This document shows, piece after piece, positions 55,206 to 63,589 of a stretch of DNA of 64,000 bases. The stretch is from Actinoplanes subtropicus (lineage in GTDB: Bacteria > Actinomycetota > Actinomycetes > Mycobacteriales > Micromonosporaceae). Each line of letters begins with the position of its first letter. Positions within the stretch are counted from its first letter, which is position 1. The position numbers and the translations under genes are program-made. The notes under the pieces were generated by a model. The model was not told the DNA's origin. It did not search any database and saw nothing but the letters and a program-made list of their open reading frames with translations. Location: NCBI RefSeq assembly GCF_000721705.1, contig NZ_JOJL01000021.1, forward strand, positions 1-64,000. The letters run 5' to 3'.

Positions 55206-56128
55206 GCTGCCCTCGCAGTGGTCGTCGCGGAGTGGTACTCGACGGATTCCTTGGTGAGATCCATGAAGGCCTCCTCGAGAGAGACGGACTTGGGGGTCAG
55301 CTCGAACAGGGCGAGACCGTGCTCGGCCGCGGTGAGCCCGATCGCGCGGGCGGAGAGCCCGGTCACGCTCAGCTGCTCCGAGCCGGGCTGCCCGGTGATC
55401 GTCACGCCCGGGCCGGCCAGCACCCGGCGCAGTGCGGCGGGGTCGGCGGCGGCGACCACGACGGTGTCGCCGCCGGCCTGCCGGACGAGTTCGCCCACGG
55501 TGGTGTCGGCCAGCACCCGGCCCCGGCCCACGATGATCAGATGGTCGGCGACCAGCGCCATCTCGCTCATCAGGTGCGACGAGACGAAGACCGTGCGGCC
55601 CTCGGCGGCCAGGCCGGTGAGCAGGTTGCGGATCCACCGCACGCCCTCCGGGTCGAGCCCGTTGACCGGCTCGTCCAGCATGATCGTCTGCGGGTCGCCG
55701 AGCAGCGCCGCGGCGATGCCCAGGCGCTGGCCCATGCCGAGCGAGAAGGCGCCCGCGCGCTTGCGGGCCACCGATTCCAGCCCGGTCAGCGCGATCACCT
55801 CGGTCACCCGGGCCCGGGTGATGCCGTGCGTGTAGGCGAGGGCCATCAGGTGGTCGAACGCCGAGCGCCCCGGGTGGATCGACCGGGCCTCGAGCAGCGC
55901 GCCGACCTCGTGCAGCGGGGCGGCGTGCCGGGCGTAGCGGCGGCCGTTCACGGTGACCGTGCCGGACGTGGGCGCGTCCAAGCCGATGATCATCCGCATG
56001 GTCGTGGACTTGCCGGCGCCGTTCGGCCCCAGGAAGCCGGTCACCGCGCCCGGCCGGACCGTGAAGTCCACCCCGTCGACGGCGGTCTTGTCGCCGTACC
56101 GCTTGGTCAGCTGTCTTGCCTCGATCAT
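55202..56128 (-). CDS. ABC exporter ATP-binding protein (DrrA/BcrA-like)
   Basis: 308 residues. Walker A GPNGAGKSTTMRM, Q-loop ALLEARSIHPG, signature FSLGMGQRLGIAAAL, Walker B TIMLDEPVNGLDP, and H-loop VSSHLMSEM. The signature LGMGQ replaces the usual SGGQ, which is common in this exporter branch. The C-terminal extension (about 220-308) resembles BcrA/DrrA. First gene of the four-gene leftward operon (ATPase, permease, kinase, regulator), divergent from the SARP regulator. Confidence 0.93.
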   Translation of the reverse strand: MIEARQLTKRYGDKTAVDGVDFTVRPGAVTGFLGPNGAGKSTTMRMIIGLDAPTSGTVTVNGRRYARHAAPLHEVGALLEARSIHPGRSAFDHLMALAYTHGITRARVTEVIALTGLESVARKRAGAFSLGMGQRLGIAAALLGDPQTIMLDEPVNGLDPEGVRWIRNLLTGLAAEGRTVFVSSHLMSEMALVADHLIIVGRGRVLADTTVGELVRQAGGDTVVVAAADPAALRRVLAGPGVTITGQPGSEQLSVTGLSARAIGLTAAEHGLALFELTPKSVSLEEAFMDLTKESVEYHSATTTARAA

Positions 56129-56183
56129 CGTTCCCCCTTGGCTTGTGCTTCAAAAGCTAGGGGCGGGGAGGCGGCGTTCCGTC

Positions 56184-56225
56184 GTACCGCGGTCGGATCT
56201 TCGGCGGGTCGAGTGGTACCGCGGT
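56184..56225. promoter_or_regulatory. Paired GTACCGCGGT palindromes in the ABC/SARP divergent promoter
   Basis: GTACCGCGGT occurs at 56184-56193 and 56216-56225, start to start 32 bp, about three helical turns. The second extends to the perfect 12-bp palindrome GTACCGCGGTAC. Both sit between the divergent ABC operon and the SARP gene, so they are good candidates for a dimer-pair operator. Confidence 0.6.
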
Positions 56226-56266
56226 ACTACGGGATGTTGTCTACGATGGCGCCGGGGGAGGCGGGG

Positions 56267-59155
56267 TTGGATTTCGCGATTCTGGGCGTGCTCGAGGCTC
56301 GCTCGGCCGGGCGGCGGATGGATATCGGCGGGATGCGGCCGACCATCGTGCTGGCGACCCTGCTGCTGGAGGCGGGCCGGGTGGTGCCGCTGAGCCGGCT
56401 GGCGGAGGCCGTCTACGGCGAGGAACCGCCGGCCACCGGCCGTACGCAGATCCAGAATGCCGTCTCCGCGCTGCGCAAGCTGCTCGGCGAGCACGGCCTG
56501 CCGGAGGCGATCGAGACCCGGCCGCCGGGATACCTGCTGCGCATCCCGCCGGACCGGCTCGACCTGCACCGCTACGAAAGCGAGGTGCGGGCCGCCCGCG
56601 AGGCCCAGGGGCCCGGCGAGGCGGCCGAGCACTATCGGGCCGCGCTGGCGCTGTGGCGCGGCCCGGCCCTGGCAGGAATAGACAGCGAGGTCGTCCGGGC
56701 GGCCGCCGACCGGCTCGCCGAGCACCGGATGGCCGCCCTGGAGGAGTGCCTCGACGTCGAACTGAGCCTCGGCCGGCATCGCGAACTGGTCGGCGAGCTC
56801 ACCGCGGCCGTTGCCGAACATCCGCTGCGCGAGCGGCTGCGCGGCCAGTTGATGCTCGCCCTCTACCGGTCCGGGCGGCAGGCCGACGCCCTCGAAGTCT
56901 TCCGGCGCGGCCGCCAGGTGCTGGTGGACGAGCTCGGTCTCGAACCGGGCGAGGAGCTGCGGCGGATAGAACGAGACATCCTGACCGGCGAAATGCCCGT
57001 TTCGAGGGCACCGGCAAATGCCCCACGACTGCTTCCGACCGACATTTCCGACTTCACCGGCCGGGCCGACCTGATCGACTCGATCGAGCGCCGCTTCGCG
57101 GAGAGCGACCCCGACCGGGGCGCCGTCCCGGTGACCGTCCTCGCCGGCGCGCCCGGCATCGGCAAGACCACACTCGCCGTCCACCTCGGGCACCGGCTGG
57201 CCGCCCGCTACCCGGACGGGCAGCTCTTCGCCGACCTGCACGGCCGCCGGGTCGGCGCCGAGGAGGTCCTCGACCGCTTCCTGCGGGCCCTCGGCGATCC
57301 GCCCGGCACCCGCCCGGAGGGCCTCGACGAGCGCGCCGAGCGCTACCGCGACCTGCTGGCCGGCCGCCGCGTGCTGGTGGTGCTGGACAATGTCGCCGAC
57401 GAGGAGCAGGTGCGGCCGCTGCTGCCGGGCAGCGCCCGCTCGGCCGTGCTGATCACCAGCCGGGCGCGGCTCGCCGGGCTGGCCGGCGCCGTCCACGCCG
57501 AACCCGGGGTGCTCGGCCCCGAGCAGGCCGCCGTGCTGCTGGCCCGGATCGCCGGCGAGGAGCGGGCCGGCGCCGAGCCGGAGGCGACCACCGAGCTGGC
57601 CGCGCTCTGCGGCTACCTGCCGCTGGCCATGCGGGTGGCCGGCACCCGGCTCGCCGCCCGTCCGCATTGGAGCGTGCGGCAACTGGTCGACCGGCTCACC
57701 GACGAGGCGAGCCGGCTGGACGAGCTGCACCACAGCGGGATCGGCGTGCGGGCCGGCCTCGCGCTCGCGTACGAGCAGGCCGGCCCGGCCGCCCGCCGGC
57801 TGTTCCGGCTGCTGGGCGTGCCCGACTTCCCGGACTTCGCCGGCTGGCTCGCGGCCGCCCTGCTGGACGAACCGTTCTTCGCGGCGCAGGACGTGCTGGA
57901 CGAGCTGGCCGACGCGCACCTCGTCGAGATCGACGGGATCGGGCGGGGCGTGCACGCCCGCTACCGGATGCACGACCTGATCCGGATCTTCGCCCGGGAA
58001 CGGCTGGCCGAGGAGGAGACCGGCGAGGAGCGCCGGGCCGCCCTCGGCCGGGCCGCCGGCGCGCTGCTGCACCTCGCGATCAAGGCCCGGCGGCGGGCCG
58101 GCTGGCCGGTCGGCCGCCGCACGCTCCCGCCGGGTGTGCTGTACCCGCTGCCGGACCGGCAGGCCGACCAGATCGTCGACGACCCGATCCCGTGGTTCGA
58201 GCGGGAACGCACCAACCTCGCCGTCACCGTCCGGCTGGCCGCCGGCGCCCGGCTGACCGAGCAGTGCTGGAACCTGGCCAGTTCCGCCGAGACCCTGTAC
58301 GGGCTGGAGTCGCGCCGCGCCGACTGGCGGGCGGCGCACGAGACCGCCTTCGCGGCCACCGTGCGGGACGGCGACGACCTCGGGCAGGCCGTGCTGCTGC
58401 TGGGCGACGGCAACCGGAGCGCCGACGCCGGCGAGTTCGACCGGGCCATCCGGGCGTACGAGCAAGCCTCGGTCTTGTTCTTGAAGTTGGGTCACACGGT
58501 GCGCGCGGCCCGGGCGGACGTCCAGATCGGTGTGTTCCTGCGGACCACCGGGCGGCTCGCCGAGGCCGAGGAGGTGTACCGGCGGGCGCTGGCCGTGCTG
58601 CGCGAGGCCGGCGACCAGGCGAGCGTCGGGAACGCGCTGCTGCAACTGGGGCACGCCCGGCTGGCCGAGGGGGACGTGGCCGGCACCCGGGCGCTGCTCG
58701 CCGAGGCGCTCGAGACCAGCCGGCGGGCCGGCTCGCGGCACGTCGAGGCCCAGGTGCTGCGGCTGCTCGGCGACGTCCACCGCCAGGAGGGCCGATGGGA
58801 CGCGGCGATTGAGGCGATGCGACAGGCGTACGACCTGACCAAGGAGGTGAAAGACCCGATCGGGCAGGCCTACACGCTGCTCGGCATCGGGCTCGTGCAC
58901 CTGCGCACCGAGGACCTGGACGCGGCGGCGGAGGCGCTCGACGAGGCGGACCGGCTGGTGCGCGGCACCGGCGACCGGATGGCCGAGGCGCGGGTGCGGA
59001 CCGCGATCGGCGAGCTGGCGCTGGCCCGGCAGGATCCGGCGACGGCCGGGGAAGCCCTGCGTGCGGCGGCCGCGGCGTTCCGGGAACTGCGCGCGCCGGC
59101 CGACGAGGCCCGCGCGCTGGGGCTGCTCGATGAGGCAGCGATGACGCGGCGATGA
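56267..59155 (+). CDS. SARP-family regulator with NB-ARC and TPR domains (AfsR-like)
   Basis: 962 residues from TTG 56267, chosen because GGGGGAG lies 6-7 bp ahead and because SARPs normally start with a sequence like LDFAILGVLEA; ATGs at 56246 and 56234 are alternatives. Order: OmpR-like winged helix (residues 1-95), BTAD helical domain (about 95-245), NB-ARC NTPase with Walker A GAPGIGKTTLAVH (about 295-310) and VLVVLDNVADEEQV, then C-terminal TPRs (AEEVYRRALAVLREAGDQAS; AIEAMRQAYDLTKE). Such proteins activate secondary-metabolite genes in response to nucleotide and partner binding. Its stop lies 58 bp before the dikinase-like gene. Confidence 0.92.
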   Translation: MDFAILGVLEARSAGRRMDIGGMRPTIVLATLLLEAGRVVPLSRLAEAVYGEEPPATGRTQIQNAVSALRKLLGEHGLPEAIETRPPGYLLRIPPDRLDLHRYESEVRAAREAQGPGEAAEHYRAALALWRGPALAGIDSEVVRAAADRLAEHRMAALEECLDVELSLGRHRELVGELTAAVAEHPLRERLRGQLMLALYRSGRQADALEVFRRGRQVLVDELGLEPGEELRRIERDILTGEMPVSRAPANAPRLLPTDISDFTGRADLIDSIERRFAESDPDRGAVPVTVLAGAPGIGKTTLAVHLGHRLAARYPDGQLFADLHGRRVGAEEVLDRFLRALGDPPGTRPEGLDERAERYRDLLAGRRVLVVLDNVADEEQVRPLLPGSARSAVLITSRARLAGLAGAVHAEPGVLGPEQAAVLLARIAGEERAGAEPEATTELAALCGYLPLAMRVAGTRLAARPHWSVRQLVDRLTDEASRLDELHHSGIGVRAGLALAYEQAGPAARRLFRLLGVPDFPDFAGWLAAALLDEPFFAAQDVLDELADAHLVEIDGIGRGVHARYRMHDLIRIFARERLAEEETGEERRAALGRAAGALLHLAIKARRRAGWPVGRRTLPPGVLYPLPDRQADQIVDDPIPWFERERTNLAVTVRLAAGARLTEQCWNLASSAETLYGLESRRADWRAAHETAFAATVRDGDDLGQAVLLLGDGNRSADAGEFDRAIRAYEQASVLFLKLGHTVRAARADVQIGVFLRTTGRLAEAEEVYRRALAVLREAGDQASVGNALLQLGHARLAEGDVAGTRALLAEALETSRRAGSRHVEAQVLRLLGDVHRQEGRWDAAIEAMRQAYDLTKEVKDPIGQAYTLLGIGLVHLRTEDLDAAAEALDEADRLVRGTGDRMAEARVRTAIGELALARQDPATAGEALRAAAAAFRELRAPADEARALGLLDEAAMTRR

Positions 59156-59213
59156 CGGCCCGTCGCACTATCGGGAGGCACCACGAAGGACGCCGACCGA
59201 GAGGGACACTGCC

Positions 59214-61700
59214 GTGCGATACATCCGCCGCTTGGCGGCGACCGGCCTCGCCGACGCCGCCGTCATCGGCCGCAAGGCCGCGGTCCTCGCCGACCTGACC
59301 GGCGCGGGTTTCCCGGTTCCCGCGGGCTTCGCCGTCGAGAGCCGCCGGCCGGATCTGGGCGTCTTGCGGGAGGAAATCGGCACCGCGCTGCGTGAGCTCG
59401 GCGACGGCCCGGTCGCCGTCCGCTCCTCCGGCGTGGACGAGGACCTGGCCAGCCGCTCCTTCGCCGGCCAGTACGAATCGGTGCTCGACGTGCGCGGCCT
59501 CGATGCCGTGCTCGACGCGATCCGCACCTGCTGGGCCTCCGCCGACGCCGACCGGGTGGCCGCCTACCGGGGCAACGGCGAGCGCGGCGAGATGGGTGTG
59601 CTGATCCAGCGGATGGTCGCGGCCGACGCGGCGGGCGTCGCGTTCAGCGCCGACCCGGTCACCAGCGATCCGGACGAGGTGCTGGTCAGCGCCGTCAAGG
59701 GCCTCGCCGACGGGCTGGTCGGCGGTTCGCGCAGCGGCGACGAGTGGCGGGTCCGCGACGGGCGGGCCATCCTGGTCGCCGGCGCCGGATCGGCCGTCGA
59801 CGCCGCGCAGGTCGTCGCGATCGCCGCGCTGGCTCGCGCGGTTGCCGCGCACTACGGCACGCCGCAGGACATCGAGTGGGCGTACGCCGAGGGCAAGCTG
59901 TTCCTGCTCCAGGCGCGACCGATCACCACCCTGGACGCCGTCGCGCCGATCCCGATCCCGATCGAACAGCCCGAGTACTTCTCGGTGCGGGACGCCAACA
60001 CCGTACGGCCGTGGACCCGGCTGCAGACCTCGCTGTTCCTGCCCGTCTTCAGCGACGCGGCGCGGCACGTCTTCCGCTTCACCACCGGCGGCACCCCGTA
60101 CGCGTCCTCGATCGGCGGCTGGACCTACCTCACCAACCCGCCGGTCGCCCCGGCCGAGCAGCTGCGCCGCCTGGAGCGCAACGCCGCCCGGCTCGCGGCC
60201 GGCGAGCCCCGCGCGCTGGTCGAGCGCTGGAACGCCGAGTGGAAGCCGGCCTTCCGCGACCGGCTGGCCACCCTGCGGGCGGTAACGCCGGCGGAGCTCG
60301 ACGACGCCGCCCTGCGTGTCCACCTCGGCGAGCTGATCGTCCTGTTCGGCCGGCTGCACGACGTCTACTTCCGGCTCACCGGCGCCGCCATCGTGCTGCT
60401 CGCCGAGCTCGGCGTGGCCTGCCGCGACCTGCTCGGCTGGACCCCGGCGCAGACCCTGCGGCTGCGCAGCGGCCTGCGCGGCGACCACATGGCGGTCACC
60501 GCGGAACTGGCCGAGCTGGCCCGCCTGGCCGCCGCCCGGCCCGCCGTCCGCGCCCTGATCGCCGAGTACCCGCCGGACGCACTCGCCGAGTCCTCGCCGG
60601 ACGCACTCGCCGAGTCCTCGCCGGACGCACTCGCCGAGTCCTCGCCGGACGCACTCGCCGAGTCCTCGCCGGACGCCCTCGCCGAGTCGTCGCCGGGCGC
60701 CGAGCAGCGCCTGGCGGCGACCGACCCCGAGTTCGCCGCCGCGTTCCGCCGGTACCGGGCGGCGCACGGGCACCGGACCGCCGGCTTCGACCTCACCCAG
60801 CCCACGCTCGCGGAGCAGCCCGGCGTCCTGCTGAACCTGCTCCGTGCCCAGCTGGACGACCCGCTGGACCTGACCCGTGAGCGGGCGGCCCTGCAGGCCC
60901 GCCGGGAGGCCGCGCTCGCCGAAATCCCCGACGACGCCCGGCACCAGCTGGCCGAAGCGCTGGCCGGCAGCGACCTCGGCACCCCCGTCCGCGACGAGAA
61001 GGTCTACTACGCCGTCTCGCTCTGGGCGCTGCTGCGCTACGCGCTGCTCGACCTCGGCCGCCGGCTCGCCGACGCGAGCCTGGTCGACCGCCCCGATGAC
61101 GTCTGGCACCTGCACCTGACCACCGCGCTCGCCGCCCTCGACCGGGGCACGCCCCTGCACGAGGAGGTACGCCTCGGCCGCGGCCGGCACGCCTGGGCGG
61201 TCGCGCACCCCGGCCCGCCGTTCTACGGCCCGCCACCCAGCGACCCCGGCGACCTCGGCGACCTCTCGCCCGGCGCCCGGCACGTCGCCGACCTGGCCCA
61301 GTGGTCGATGTCCCTGCGCGCCGGCGGTCCCTCTTCCCCGGCTTCCCCGGCCGACGACGGCGCCCTGCACGGGCTCGCCGCCTCGGCCGGCCGCTACACC
61401 GGCCCGGCCCGGGTCATCCGCGACATCACCGAATTCGGCCGGCTCCGCCGGGGCGACGTGCTGGTCTGCCCCGAGACCACGGCCCAGTGGGCGGTGCTCT
61501 TCCCCAGCGTCGGCGCGCTCGTCACCGACAAGGGCAGCGTGCTCTCCCACCCCGCGATCATCGCCCGCGAGTACGGCGTGCCCGCCGTCCTCGCCACCGG
61601 CACCGCCACCAGCACCTTCACCGACGGTCAACTGCTCACCGTGGACGGCACCACCGGAGTGGTCCGCCGCGCCGATCTCCCGGAAGGAATCTCCGCATGA
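59214..61700 (+). CDS. Pyruvate-phosphate-dikinase/rifampicin-phosphotransferase-like enzyme
   Basis: 828 residues from GTG 59214. The N-terminal ATP-grasp domain (1-300) has GRKAAVLADLTGAGFPVPAG, VAVRSSGVDEDLASRSFAGQ and EWAYAEGKLFLLQARPI. A long middle helical domain (about 310-720) corresponds to the substrate domain of Rph. The C-terminal swivelling phosphohistidine domain has DVLVCPETTAQWAVLFPSVGA and KGSVLSHPAIIAREYGVPAV (His about 779). The middle domain carries five 8-residue repeats. These enzymes transfer phosphate from ATP through His to a substrate; rifamycin is possible but not shown, and no RAE-like upstream box was seen. Confidence 0.82.
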   Translation: MRYIRRLAATGLADAAVIGRKAAVLADLTGAGFPVPAGFAVESRRPDLGVLREEIGTALRELGDGPVAVRSSGVDEDLASRSFAGQYESVLDVRGLDAVLDAIRTCWASADADRVAAYRGNGERGEMGVLIQRMVAADAAGVAFSADPVTSDPDEVLVSAVKGLADGLVGGSRSGDEWRVRDGRAILVAGAGSAVDAAQVVAIAALARAVAAHYGTPQDIEWAYAEGKLFLLQARPITTLDAVAPIPIPIEQPEYFSVRDANTVRPWTRLQTSLFLPVFSDAARHVFRFTTGGTPYASSIGGWTYLTNPPVAPAEQLRRLERNAARLAAGEPRALVERWNAEWKPAFRDRLATLRAVTPAELDDAALRVHLGELIVLFGRLHDVYFRLTGAAIVLLAELGVACRDLLGWTPAQTLRLRSGLRGDHMAVTAELAELARLAAARPAVRALIAEYPPDALAESSPDALAESSPDALAESSPDALAESSPDALAESSPGAEQRLAATDPEFAAAFRRYRAAHGHRTAGFDLTQPTLAEQPGVLLNLLRAQLDDPLDLTRERAALQARREAALAEIPDDARHQLAEALAGSDLGTPVRDEKVYYAVSLWALLRYALLDLGRRLADASLVDRPDDVWHLHLTTALAALDRGTPLHEEVRLGRGRHAWAVAHPGPPFYGPPPSDPGDLGDLSPGARHVADLAQWSMSLRAGGPSSPASPADDGALHGLAASAGRYTGPARVIRDITEFGRLRRGDVLVCPETTAQWAVLFPSVGALVTDKGSVLSHPAIIAREYGVPAVLATGTATSTFTDGQLLTVDGTTGVVRRADLPEGISA
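60572..60691 (+). repeat. 24-bp in-frame tandem repeat, five copies
   Basis: The unit GCCGGACGCACTCGCC + GAGTCCTC (24 bp) is repeated five times, the first four identical and the last with two changes. It encodes repeats of SPDALAES at about residues 453-493 of the dikinase-like protein, with acidic Asp/Glu spaced every few residues. Confidence 0.95.
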
Positions 61701-62362
61701 ACCGCCTTCGGCTCTTCCTGCCCATGGCCCTCGACGTGGTCATCCCGGTCGTCGCCTACTTCGCCCTGCGCGCGCTCGGCGCCAACCAGTTCTGGGCGCT
61801 CACCCTGGCCGGCGTCGGCACCGGCCTCTCCGCCCTGGTCAACACCGTCCGCCGGCGCAAGCTCGACGGGATCGGCATGCTGGTGCTGCTCGAGGTCGCC
61901 CTCTCCGCCGCGCTGCTGTTCACCACGAACGACCCGCGCGTGGTCGCGATCAAGCCGGCCTTCTACACCGCCCTCGCCGGCTGCTACTTCCTCTTCACCT
62001 GCGTGGTCGGCAAGCCGGTCGTCTACCTGGCAGCCGCCCCGATAGCCACCGGCGGCGACCCACTCCGCGCCGACGCTTACCGCCGCGCCTGGGACGAGTC
62101 GCCCACCTTCCGCTCCCGCGAGCGCCTGATGACGGCGGCCTTCGCGGCTGCCCTCCTGGCGGAGTCGGTCCTGCGCGTATGGATCGTCTACCACTGGTCC
62201 CCGGCCAAACTCGACGAGTCCTTCGTCATCTCGCAGCTGCCGGCATTCTTGCTGCTGGGTGCGGTGCTGGCGTTCGTCCGCCTCCAGGTCCCCACCATCA
62301 CCAACATCGTCGACAACATCCAGCAGCGTATATCAGTACAAAATTCCCCAATTCCGGCCTGA
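61697..62362 (+). CDS. Multi-pass membrane protein (VC0807-like)
   Basis: 221 residues with about six membrane helices (FLPMALDVVIPVVAYFAL, WALTLAGVGTGLSALV, IGMLVLLEVALSAALLF, FYTALAGCYFLFTCV, and two near the C-terminus). The cytosolic loop RAWDESPTFRSRERLM is conserved in the VC0807 family. Its ATG overlaps the dikinase-like stop (ATGA), so the two are translationally coupled. Function unknown; the pairing suggests a common pathway. Confidence 0.8.
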   Translation: MNRLRLFLPMALDVVIPVVAYFALRALGANQFWALTLAGVGTGLSALVNTVRRRKLDGIGMLVLLEVALSAALLFTTNDPRVVAIKPAFYTALAGCYFLFTCVVGKPVVYLAAAPIATGGDPLRADAYRRAWDESPTFRSRERLMTAAFAAALLAESVLRVWIVYHWSPAKLDESFVISQLPAFLLLGAVLAFVRLQVPTITNIVDNIQQRISVQNSPIPA

Positions 62363-62437
62363 CCCGTTGCCTGTCGCCTATCCCGCGGCGCCCCTCTTGG
62401 CGGCCCAAGCTCTGCGTGATTACCCTTCCGCGCCGTT

Positions 62438-62530
62438 GACCGTACGAGTCAGACGAGTCCCCGATGTGCCAGGGTCGCTGGCTGCAACACCGGCTCCGAC
62501 TCCGGCCGCCGGGCGGGCCCGGCCCAAGAC
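62438..62530 (+). repeat. 93-bp dispersed repeat, copy 2
   Basis: Same unit and orientation as 52159-52251 (87 of 93 identical), here 75 bp after the membrane-protein gene and 80 bp before the convergent oxidoreductase gene's stop. The flanks of the two copies do not match beyond a few bases. Confidence 0.85.
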
Positions 62531-62609
62531 GACCAGCGCGCTCCCGCCGGCGCGCCGAGCCGGGCCCGAAGTATCGGAGGCCCTGCGTAGCGGCCGGGGT
62601 CCCGGCAAA

Positions 62610-63062
62610 TCAGGACAGCTCGGTGATCTCAAAGACCGCGACTCGGTCGGCAGCGGCTACGAACTGGTCCGGATCGGCTCCCGAGACCAGGCCTAGCCGC
62701 ACGAAGAACGGGACACCGCCGGGAACTTCGACCGGGAAGGCCCGCATCACCGCTTCGCGGATCTCCGGGTCGGCGACTTCGACCAGGGCTACCGGCGTGC
62801 GATGCCGCCCCGACGCGAGCTCTCCGCGGCCGGCAGATCGGACGTTGCGAGCCCAGTCACCTTGCGGCAGAGCGGCGACGATGTAACGGCGTCCGCCGAC
62901 GGTCAGGGGCGAGACCGGCGTCGACCGGGGTGCCCCGGATCGGCGGTCGGCGACCTTGAGCACATGGACGGGGCCCATCCGCAGCCCAAGGCGAGTCAGG
63001 CCGCGGACGAGGCGGTTCATGAGCGGCAGCCACGACGGCAACTGTCCGATGACGGGAGACAC
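62610..63062 (-). CDS. Deazaflavin (F420)-dependent nitroreductase-family protein
   Basis: 150 residues from GTG 63062. The split-barrel signature of the DDN family is clear: HVLKVADRRSGAPRSTPVSP, LTVGGRRYIVAALPQGDWARNVRSAGRGEL, and VALVEVADPEIREAVM. These proteins reduce quinones or nitro compounds using reduced F420. The N-terminus is short, so the substrate lid is small. Divergent from a MarR regulator 47 bp away, which probably controls it. Confidence 0.85.
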   Translation of the reverse strand: MSPVIGQLPSWLPLMNRLVRGLTRLGLRMGPVHVLKVADRRSGAPRSTPVSPLTVGGRRYIVAALPQGDWARNVRSAGRGELASGRHRTPVALVEVADPEIREAVMRAFPVEVPGGVPFFVRLGLVSGADPDQFVAAADRVAVFEITELS

Positions 63063-63109
63063 GACATTCCTTTGATAGTCGAAGTTTTCCCGAGGGTATA
63101 TTAGTTCGA

Positions 63110-63589
63110 GTGCCGAAGCAATCCGTCCCCGCCACCGCCGAGCTACTAGCCGGCGCGGCCCGCGCTGCCGCAGATTTCGGCGCGGCCGCCGACACCGTGG
63201 ACCAGGCCGCCGCCGCCACACTCGGCGTCAACCGCACCGACCTGCGCATCATCGGACTGATCAAAGACGCCGGTTCGATGGCCGCGACGGCGTTGTCCGA
63301 GGCAGCCGGGTTGAGCCCCGGCGCCACCACCACGGCGATCCAGCGTCTGGTCGCGGCCGGCCACCTGCACCGGGCAATAGACCCACAAGATCGCCGCCGG
63401 GTCATCCTGACGGTCGTCACGGCCACGGGCGACCTTCTCGACCGCATCTATGGACCGATCGGGAAAGCGGGTGAGCGACTGCTTGCTCGCTACTCCGCAC
63501 GCGAACTCCGGCTCATCACCGAGTTCATGCATGCCGGCCGGCGTCTACAACTAGAGGAAGCCGAACGGATCCGCTCGATCCGCTCATGA
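63110..63589 (+). CDS. MarR-family transcriptional regulator
   Basis: 159 residues from GTG 63110. TATATT at 63097-63102 lies only 7 bp before the GTG, so the message may be leaderless. The winged helix is LSEAAGLSPGATTTAIQRLV with the wing IDPQDRRRVILTVV. The gap to the divergent oxidoreductase contains ATAGTCGAAG and TTAGTTCGAG boxes, partly symmetric (TCGAA / TTCGA), that could be its operator. MarR proteins commonly sense phenolic or oxidant compounds. Its TGA overlaps the next ATG. Confidence 0.88.
   Translation: MPKQSVPATAELLAGAARAAADFGAAADTVDQAAAATLGVNRTDLRIIGLIKDAGSMAATALSEAAGLSPGATTTAIQRLVAAGHLHRAIDPQDRRRVILTVVTATGDLLDRIYGPIGKAGERLLARYSARELRLITEFMHAGRRLQLEEAERIRSIRS

Noticed and set aside
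59156..59213. A rifamycin-associated element ahead of the Rph-like gene
   Set aside because: No long inverted repeat of the RAE type is present in the 58-bp leader.
58224..61631. An 1135-codon minus-strand frame opposite the SARP end and dikinase-like gene
   Set aside because: Contains stretches such as repeated RRGLGECV that merely mirror the 24-bp repeat on the coding strand; no recognisable domain.
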